Notes under the pieces: model-generated
What the model was told of the DNA's origin: nothing
Seen by the model: only the letters and a program-made list of their open reading frames with translations
Database searches by the model: none
From: Dryocosmus kuriphilus
Lineage: Eukaryota; Arthropoda; Insecta; Hymenoptera; Cynipidae
Reading direction: 5' to 3'
Length of the DNA: 64,000 nt
Assembly (NCBI GenBank): GCA_038277395.1
Contig: CM076196.1
Coordinates: forward strand, 26,729,260-26,793,259
Translations under genes and position numbers: made by a program
Shown here: positions 57,001 to 64,000 of the stretch, one piece after another
How the letters are laid out: each line of letters opens with the position of its first letter
How positions within the stretch are numbered: position 1 is the stretch's first letter

Positions 57001-58670
57001 TTTTAAATTTAACAACTTTCTTCTTTACTATTTTTCTTTATCTTGAATATTTTGGCGGGAAACCAGAGTTTTTAAATTTTAATAGCGTTTTCTTGATTAA
57101 AACAAAAACCGTTCATTTTATCAAAAAACGGTTAAGGCAAAAGTTGTAGATCTTTTTGAGCTGAACAATTTTACTTTCTTACGTTTTTTTTGTATCTCTC
57201 ATAGTTTAGTCGGAAAATGAATTTCTTGATTTTGTGTAAACCGTTTTTGATGGATAAAACCATAACCGTTGGTCAAAAACCGCTGGTTAACGAACTCGTC
57301 CTTTCTTTTTGGACCTTAAAGTAGTGTGCCAAAGCGCAATCCAATCCGATTAGTCCTTCGAAAGTTATCGTGGGAACAGACGACAACAACGACGACGACG
57401 ACAACGCCAACAGACAGACAGACACGGTCGTAAAAACCATTTTTTCGGATTCAGGAGGTCTTAAAACGTGGAGATTTCATGAAATCCGCGAAAGTCAAAT
57501 TTTGCATAAATCTAATACCTTCTCTGATGAGAATGTAAAAATTGCATTTTTCAGCCAAACTGTGTAAAAAATGAAGAAATTTACGTTTTAGATATAAATT
57601 CATTGATTGGTGAGTGCGAGACAGGTGATGAGAATGCGCCTGAGTAGCGGGCAGATTTTTCAATAACTTTAAATAACTTTTTATTGACCGTATAGTAATG
57701 TATTTTTTGATTAAAAGAACGGTATTATACGTTTAATGAAGAAAGTATGGGTTGTATCAAAAAATGGTTTGAAGGGAATTTGTAGGTCCTTGGAAGGTGA
57801 ATAATTCTGCTTGTTGATATTTTCACGTATCTCGCATACTTTTGCGGAAAAGTAGATTTTTTTATACGAATTAACATATTTCACGAATAACTCAAAAACT
57901 ACGCGTCTGATCAAGAAATTGATAGAGAGCAAATTTGTAGACCTTTTTGAGGTGAACAACTTTGTTTATTATTATTTTTCCGTATCCTGCATAGTTTAGC
58001 GGAAAATTTGAAAACCTTGATTTTTAATAACGTTTTATCGATTAAAACAAAAACCGTGCATTTTATCAGAAAATGGTTTAAACAAAATTTGTAGATCTTT
58101 TTACATCTAACAACTTTGTTCTTTACTATTTTTCTTTATCTTGAATATTTTGTCGGGAAACCAGAGTTTTTAAATTTTAATAGCGTTTTCTTGATTAAAA
58201 CAAAAACCGTTCATTTTATCAAAAAACGGTTGAGGCAAAAGTTGTAGATCTTTTTGAGCTGAATAATTTTACTTCCTTACATTTTTTTTGTATCTCTCAT
58301 AGTTTAGCCGGAAAATGAATTTTTTTATTTTGTGAAAACCGTTTTTGATGGATAAAACCATAACCGTTGGTCAAAAGTGGCTGGTTAACGAACTCGTCCT
58401 TACTTTTTATGCTTTAAAGAAGTGTGCTAAAGCGCAACCCAATCCGATTAGTCCTTCGAAAGTTATCGTGTTCACAGACTACAACGACGACAACGACGAC
58501 GACAACAACAACAACGACGACAACAACAACAACGACAACAACGACAGACAGACACCAACGTAAAACATGTTTTTTCGGATTCAGTAGGTCATGAAACGTG
58601 GAGATTTCATGAAATCCGCGGAAGTCAGTTTTCACATAAAACTAATACTTTCTCATTGAGATGAGAATGT
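52265..58670. repeat. Six ~1.1-kb tandem repeats with an ACAACG microsatellite core
   Basis: The landmark ATGGATAAAACCATAACCGT occurs at 52810, 53881, 55026, 56128, 57250 and 58348 (spacing 1071-1145). Each unit holds a variable ACAACG/ACGAC microsatellite (for example 54009-54085), CAGACAGACA, and a GATTTCATGAAATC palindrome. The first and last unit share variant sequence (TTCACAGACTACAACGACG, AAGTGGCTGG) that differs from the four middle ones (GGGAACAGACGAC, AAACCGCTGG). Part of the unit (TAGCGGGCAGATTTTT) is inverted relative to the start of the array (AAAAATCTGCCCGC at 51851). The many 60-100-codon frames here, including poly-Val or Asp/Asn runs, are microsatellite artefacts. Confidence 0.9.
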
Positions 58671-58952
58671 AAAAAAATTCTGATAATTCGATGAAAGAGC
58701 TTCGTGTGGGTGTATGCATGTGTGTGTGTGCTTGCTTGGGTTCGCTTATTTATGTTATTTGTAACAATTTCTATCAAAATTCTGCCTACAACTGTGTATC
58801 TTTGCTTACATACACAGCTTCGATTATTCGTAAGAACGAAGCACGCCAATAATATACACGCGAATTTAATTCCTTTGAGCCTCAGTCTGCTGAAGTCGCA
58901 GAAGTGACTGTATATCAAAGAATTAGAATTTATTACGATAAGAGTAGACAAA

Positions 58953-61103
58953 ATGTCTTTTTTACATCTCACGCATTCATGCAATCACGAAGAGAACCGT
59001 GCAAAAGTCTGTGCACCATGTGATCAAAAGATTGTGTTTGGTAAAAAGAGCGTGAGTTTTTTTAGAATTAGTGTAAAACTTGAGAAACTAATTCAAACAT
59101 AAGTGTGTAAAGCATTTAATACAAATGACTCTAGATATCCTTTAAGTATTTGTAATACATGTCGTAATGTTCTCAATGAACACAGCAACAAACATTTCAA
59201 AAGGCCTTTGCCGATTATGCCAAATTATGATAATATGCATTTATTGAAGACAACTAGAAGTGAAAAAAGCGAATGTAACTGTTATATTTGTCGTACTGCC
59301 AGACACAAAGGTCATACGAATGTTGAGAAAGGCAAAGGTCGTCTGCGTAATATTGAAATTAAAATTAATCAAGATAATGAAAAGTACGCTAGTTCAAAAG
59401 GTTCCGCGAACAATTCAGTACATGAAAATAAGACTGCAGTCAAGCTCAAAACAAAGTTAATCTGCGATACATGTCTTGTTGTAATTAGCAAAGGAAAAAG
59501 CCATACATGTAATAGTGCAAGATCTAGTCACGAGAATGTAATGTCCATAATTGATAAGGCTCCAGAAAGTGTTCAAGATAGTGTTGCTAAGTTTCTGCTA
59601 AAAAGAAAAGCGAATGTAAATTCTTTAAACTGTGTCGAAAATGGACTGTAGAATTGAAAGGTCTCGGCAATAAAGGATTTAAAGTTCTTTTGGCACCTTC
59701 CGCTAAAAGTGATATGATTTTTTCAGCAGAACGCTTGGACATGTATCAAAATAGTGCGGGTTTGTCTTCAACTGAAATGAGAAAATTAACTAATTTTTTA
59801 AGATCTAATGTTGGCAGAACATGCGTAGAAAAAAATTATAAAGAACATATACCTCAAAAGTTAAAGATATTAGAAAAAATTTATAAACATGACAAGCTTG
59901 TATTCGATGTAGATAATCCAAAACCCAAAAAGAAAAGGCCAGTGATTTGGGCAGATGCTGAAGGGCTTTTAGAGAAAGTGTTACTAGAACTAAAGATTAT
60001 TGGAAATTACTTTGTCAAAATTATGGTTGATGGAGGACAAGGTTTCCTCAAAATATGTCTGTCGGTCTATCCTGAATAGTACGTTTGGAATTGCGTATAT
60101 AAGACAATATTAGGCATTGCACCTTCGGTTCCAGAAACTTACGAGAATCTTAAAATGTTTTTTGAGTTGAGAAATCTTAATAAAATATCATTCAAATTTG
60201 TTTCTGATTTAAAACTCTTGCTTACTGTTAATGGTCAGCAAACAGCTTCAGCAATGTTTCCCTGCCCGTACTGCTTTATTTCACAAAATATTTACAATAC
60301 AAAACCAATGATTCGATACACAACGCAGAAAATGAGAGCTCAATGGAAATAAATGATAAGGAATCTAGAGAATTGAAAACTTATGGTGATCTCAAGAAAG
60401 ATTTTGCAAAGTACAGTTCAATAGATAAAAGCAAACGCAAAAAAAATACCAGATTGTGTCATAGTACCACTAATTCCCCTCTTATGCAAGAAGAAATTGA
60501 TATTTATGTTATTGAGAAATGTATTGTACCTGAGCTACACTTATTACAAGGATTTGTAAACCATCTTTTTTTTTAATGGTTTGGTAAAAGCAGTTGGGGA
60601 GGAAAAGGCTTTAGTGTGGCCAAAAAAGTTGAATCTTGTGGCTAAAAATTAGCATGGTAATGTTTTTGAAGGTAATGCTTGCAGAAAACTTTTGAAAGAA
60701 GCTGAAAAACTAAATGATTCTGACATAACATGTGATCAATTCCAAATTCTACCTTACGTTAGCGCTTTCAAAGCGATGAATAAAGTTGTCGACAATTGCT
60801 TTTCTACAAAACAAGTTTCACCGGATTTATACCAACCTTTAGAAGAGTTAAAAAAGTGTTTTTTATGCTATCCCAGATATTTCTGAAACATTAAAAATAC
60901 ATATTTTGTTGAATCACGTTGAAGAATGTGTAAGTTGTATCGACAATCAAGGACTGGGTTTATGGTCAGAAGAAGCCGGCGAGTCACTTCACCACGAATT
61001 CAGTAAATATTGGCAAAAATACAAAATTAACTCCATGGAAAATGATAAATACAGTTCAAGACTGAAAGCTGCTGTTGTTGAATGGTCATCGAGGCATCTG
61101 TAG
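58953..61103 (+). pseudogene. Transposase-like gene of the 9.8-kb transposon, broken
   Basis: ATG at 58953 starts a Cys/His-rich N-terminus (HSCNHEENRAKVCAPCDQK), interrupted by TAA at 59100, then ICNTCRNVLNEH, FKRPLPIMPNY, CNCYICRTARHKGH and KLICDTCLVVISKG. Shifted frames then give GLGNKGFKVLLAPSAKSD, RPVIWADAEGLLEKVL, FVKIMVDGGQGFLKICLSV, (TAG at 60077), FKFVSDLKLLLTVNGQQTAS, MFPCPYCF, PELHLLQGFVNHLFF, NHVEECVSCIDNQGLGLWSE and EAGESLHHEFSKYWQKYKI. I recognise this set as a widespread animal 'hypothetical' family in transposons but cannot name the superfamily. Candidate acidic residues are in WADAEG, MVDGG and SEEAGES. At least two stops and three frameshifts break it. Its position between TIRs suggests it mobilised this element. 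Confidence 0.68.
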
Positions 61104-61324
61104 ACTAAATTAAGACAGTACGAAGTTGATGGTTTAGAGTTTATAAAAGTTATTGTTATATGTTGAAAGTTTGAAATTGAAACTCCATTTCTTTTTGAAT
61201 AATATGGGGCCAGAAAGCCACTACGTCCCCATCGTTGGTTCTGGGTCTAAAAGTGGTTATACATATCATAAATCTAGTTTTTACTAAATTATTTCGAGCA
61301 CGCGTCATCGAGAATTTTTATTTA

Positions 61325-61461
61325 CTTATATCTCAAAAAAAGGATCAGCTACGATTTTAGTATCGATAGATTCGGTATCTATGCATAATACTTAACCGAT
61401 CTATGCAACTTTTATGCGTCACCATTTTCATAAATGTTATGATGGCTTCAGGCTGGGTGTG
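61325..61461 (-). repeat. Right TIR of the 9.8-kb transposon
   Basis: Inverted copy of 51707-51842. Confidence 0.82.
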
Positions 61462-61484
61462 AATAATAATCATCATTATCATTA

Positions 61485-61975
61485 TTATTATTATGGTGTA
61501 GCTTTGCGAACTCGGAAGTTCATTGCCTCAGCTACCCAGAACCGCCACGCATCTCTATCCTGTGCATCTTCCATCCAGTTTAAATAATCATGTCCTAGCT
61601 CTTTTAGATCATCCCTTACGTTTTTCTCCCATCTGTTTCTCGGTCTGCCTAGAGGTCTCTTACTAACCGGTTTCCCTCTCAAGACTTGCGCCACTGTTCT
61701 TTCGTTGCCCATTCTTGCAACATGTCCCGCCCAGCTTAATTTGCGTGCTTTCATTACTCTATTAGTATTTACTGACCCGTAGAGTGCATGCAGCTCATCA
61801 TTAAGTTTTCTCCATTCACCAGTCTCTTCTTCCCTTTTGGGACCATAGATTTTTCGAAGTACTTTATTTTCGAATACTCTAAACCTGTTCTCTCCTTTCG
61901 TCAGCGCCCACGTTTCGCACCCGTACATGACGACCGGCATTATTATCGTTTTGTAAACTCTTACTTTGATTTCTA
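61485..61975 (-). pseudogene. Second LINE: C-terminal fragment
   Basis: Minus-strand frame KVRVYKTIIMPVVMYGCETW, then LRKIYGPKREEETGEWRKLN, ELHALYGSVNTNRVMKARKL, SWAGHVARM, GKPVSKRPLGRPRNRWE and WRFWVAEA. This is the common C-terminal region of animal non-LTR retrotransposons (YG.ETW.L.K...; RL.WAGHV.RM; GRPR.RW). The element is 5'-truncated at about 61975. Its 3' end is a TAA/TGA-type simple repeat at 61462-61497, next to the right TIR of the 9.8-kb transposon. Distinct from the LINE split at 17-41 kb. Confidence 0.85.
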
Positions 61976-62021
61976 TAAAGTACGATCACTTGGAGCTAAG
62001 TTAATATATTTTTTATTTACT

Positions 62022-62068
62022 TATATTGCACAAGCTTTCGGCCCTTAATTGTGGCCTCTTCAGGTACT
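62022..62068 (-). ncRNA. Hammerhead-like motif downstream of PLE-3
   Basis: Minus strand: CUGAAGA, stem II GGCC/GGCC, GAAA, GC-UUGU-GC. The nucleotide pairing with the A after GAA is A, not U, so cleavage competence is doubtful. Confidence 0.6.
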
Positions 62069-62565
62069 AGATTAACAATACAATATGGTAAATACTCATT
62101 TCTATCAATACACTAAATTTTTTTACTTCTAATACAATGTCGTACTAGACTCACCTACAAGGAATAATTTCTTTGTTTTTCACTTAGCTTCGTATTCTCT
62201 TTCAAGTCAAATTTTAGGTCAATGGAACCATCGTCAGAATGATAATAATTTGTTTAAAGAAATTTAAGTCAATGATATATACCATAATGTGTCACCTAAG
62301 AATAGAAATTTAATTAAACAATGTATTACTTATTTTAATAAACTCTTTTTGTTTGTAATATATTAAAGATAACTGTGATGATTACCATTAAAGCAATCAG
62401 AGTCTGTACACGTTTCAAAATCAATACATGTTTACATTCTCACTGTCCGAGTCAAAACTGAATTATGAAGCAAAATTTCAGGACGATACATTAATGGTGG
62501 GAGATGTATGATTATTATTGTATATGTAAGTAATAAAGTAATTTTAATGGGAAAAATTTGAGAAC
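62069..62565 (-). other. PLE-3 3' non-coding region
   Basis: AT-rich sequence between the hammerhead-like motif and the stop codon of the minus-strand GIY-YIG frame; no other feature seen. Confidence 0.45.
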
Positions 62566-63051
62566 CTAAAATTTATTATTTAAAATAATATTCAAAACTT
62601 TGTCATAATTAGCATTAAGATTTGTGGTATCCGTTTGTTTATTAATGGTATTTTTATTAGTTTTTATATGGACCATTTCAGCTATCTGTCTTTTCCAATA
62701 ATTTGTTTCCCTATTTAAAATTTTTGCATTTTTCCAGTCAAAATTATGGTTGTTGTTTATACGGTGATTAGTTACCACTGTCAAATTTTTCGAAGTGCAA
62801 CGAATATTGGCTTCATGTTCTTTTATCCTAGTTTTTAATTTCCTTTTTGTTTCTCCAATGTAAACTGCCTCACAATCATTACATTTTAGTTCATAAACCA
62901 GTCCTTGCACGTTATCTGGAGTGATACGATCTTTTCCTTTCTTTATAATAAAATTATTAGTCTTGTTTTCAATTCTGTACGTGGTTTTTAGTTCAAACCT
63001 CCTATTAATTCTGCTCAAAGGGCCCGAAACATCTTTTTCAACATTCAACAT
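62566..63051 (-). pseudogene. PLE-3 GIY-YIG endonuclease end, 5'-truncated
   Basis: The 161-residue frame has GLVYELKCNDCEAVYIGETK and LKTRIKEHEANI, then NHNFDWKNAKIL and QIAEMVHIK with the conserved Glu. It lacks the RT domain; the homology stops near 63050, close to the start of an N-terminal PLE fragment on the opposite strand. It is clearly diverged from PLE-1 and PLE-2. Confidence 0.85.
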
Positions 63052-63148
63052 TATTCTGATTCGTAGAATTGTCCCTTGGATTATTGATCATGTAAATCCT
63101 TTTCTTTATGTATAATAAACAAATAATATTGACTGTGGATCTACAATC

Positions 63149-63752
63149 ATGTCACGAAGAGGAACAGGAGGGTTTTTTGAATTTTTCCGGAAGGAATACG
63201 AACTACAAGTAAACACAAACACTAAAATCTTGGCTGAACATCATACTCAAGATCGCACTTGTGAAAAATCAGGTTTACTTTTTAATGCAATGGCGTAAGT
63301 ATGATATTTTTCCTAAACACTTACAGAATCAACAAGCCAGTACATTCTCTTTCAAAAGTAAAAGTATTAATAAGAAATTTAACCATTATGTGTCAAATAA
63401 CAAAATGAAATTGTTAAATTGGGAAATTAGAGATCTTCACATTCATTTAAATTATTTGAAAAAGACAATTGTTAATATTGAAAAAAACATTCGCAATAAC
63501 TTACCCTCTAAAGTGGTAAAACAATTCTTTAACTATAATTTTGATAAATATAAAAATGAGTATGATAAACAATTTAATATTCATAAAAGAACATTCTTAA
63601 ACTTAAAAACAGCACACGACATATCTCAGGATGTTACACCACAGTTAAAAAACTACTCGAACATCATTAATTTAACTAATGTTAGAATTCCCAAATTTGT
63701 TTTAGATATAAGTCAAGATGGAAAATTTGTCGAAAATGTTGATCAATTTTAA
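63149..63752 (+). pseudogene. PLE-4 N-terminal fragment (opposite strand to PLE-3)
   Basis: ATG at 63149 reads MSRRGTGGFFEFFRKEYELQ; after a frameshift near 63258 the frame continues WRKYDIFPKHLQNQQ (compare RRSDLFPKHITNS in PLE-2) and LTNVRIPKFVLDISQDG (compare LSDKTIPEDVIDTIRLGE), then stops at 63752 before the RT. It may be the inverted N-terminal part of the same element as PLE-3 or a separate insertion. Confidence 0.75.
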
Positions 63753-63764
63753 TGTACTTATATT

Positions 63765-63814
63765 ACATAAAGCACGAGCTTTCGCTCCTTGAAGAGGGGC
63801 CTCCTCAGGTGAAA
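63765..63814 (-). ncRNA. Hammerhead ribozyme motif at right end of window
   Basis: Minus strand: CUGAGGA (63808-63802), stem II GCCCCU/AGGAGC around CUUCA, GAAA, stem III AGC-UCGU-GCU, U at the cleavage position. N7 may be any base in the core, so CUGAGGA is allowed. Confidence 0.68.
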
Positions 63815-63839
63815 TATTTTACGAAGTCACATCAATTGG

Positions 63840-63922
63840 CTAGAGGAAAGATTATAAAAGGGTTACAAAAAATAGAAGCAGTGAGATATACATAAAAGAT
63901 AGATACACATGACATAACTTAC
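63840..63922 (-). other. Predicted intron upstream of the 63765 hammerhead
   Basis: On the minus strand: CTG/GTAAGTTATG ... TTTCCTCTAG/CCAATTG, 83 bases, ending about 25 bases before the hammerhead. Same order (intron, then ribozyme) as in PLE-2. No spliced copy is available here for proof. Confidence 0.45.
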
Positions 63923-64000
63923 CAGAAGATTCGAAGAAAATGTGTATCAAGGAGTTAAGATGTAAATTTAGAAAAATATATAATGTTTCAAGTATTTATA

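Larger units (their letters stand above)
51707..61461 (+). mobile_element. 9.8-kb DNA transposon with ~135-bp TIRs
   Basis: 51707-51842 and 61325-61461 are inverted copies: CACACCCAG.CTGAAGCC at the tip, then ATGAAAATGGTGACGCATAA and AAATCGTAGCTGATCC at the inner end, with roughly one mismatch in ten. The element contains GC-rich hairpins, a ~1.1-kb tandem array and, near its right end, a broken transposase-like gene. The flanks share only AATA, which in this AT-rich context is not decisive for a target duplication. Confidence 0.75.

Noticed and set aside
52759..58984. Frames with poly-Val, Ser/Leu or Asp/Asn runs
   Set aside because: They are translations of the ACAACG microsatellite in three frames and change length with repeat number.

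Overview
This window is eukaryotic, AT-rich, repeat-dominated DNA, most likely from an arthropod and probably an insect. I see no bacterial operons, no rRNA or tRNA, and no gene I would call a single-copy host gene. Almost everything recognisable is a mobile element: Penelope-like elements (PLEs, reverse transcriptase plus GIY-YIG endonuclease), a non-LTR (LINE) relic, a pogo/Tigger-type DDE transposon, a Crypton-like tyrosine recombinase relic, a large TIR transposon, and large tandem arrays. The species cannot be named from this sequence.

Layout. (1) About 19.08 kb is present twice, head to tail: copy A is 1-13617 (its left part lies outside the window) and copy B is 13618-32693. The places I compared differ mainly by small indels in homopolymers and short repeats. 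(2) From about 17.4 to 41.7 kb runs one LINE reverse-transcriptase relic split by a series of insertions, in order: a 7.4-kb AT-rich element with inverted termini and a 6-bp target duplication (17540-24911); a 1-kb MITE-like element (24918-25927); PLE-1 with an inverted partial copy (26172-31887, 11-bp target duplication seen in copy A); a pogo transposon with TA duplications (32213-40600), itself interrupted by PLE-2 (33069-37026); and a palindromic element carrying hammerhead ribozymes (40631-41236). (3) At 43.9-48.1 kb a decayed minus-strand PLE is split by a tandem array of 351-bp units (44390-47541) flanked by a 15-bp direct repeat. (4) At 51707-61461 lies a 9.8-kb DNA transposon with ~135-bp TIRs, GC-rich hairpins, six ~1.1-kb tandem repeats and a broken transposase-like gene. 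(5) The right end holds a LINE C-terminal fragment and pieces of further PLEs.

The most interesting system is a set of hammerhead self-cleaving ribozymes (HHRs). I find cores of the form CUGANGA - stem II - GAAA - short stem III - UH in every PLE family with a preserved terminal repeat, in the palindromic element, and in all eight direct units plus one inverted unit of the 351-bp array. The array lacks coding capacity, has a target-site-like flanking repeat, and ends in an inverted unit on the 5' side of the ribozyme sense strand. PLE-1 has the same layout. The array therefore looks like a retrozyme (a non-autonomous ribozyme-processed circRNA-type retroelement) mobilised by PLE machinery. 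PLE-2 adds a second surprise: its 3' terminal repeat contains two GT...AG introns that are exactly missing from its 5' terminal repeat.

Functional statements about ribozymes are inferred from sequence and known HHR rules; nothing here shows expression or activity. Boundaries given as 'about' are read by eye.
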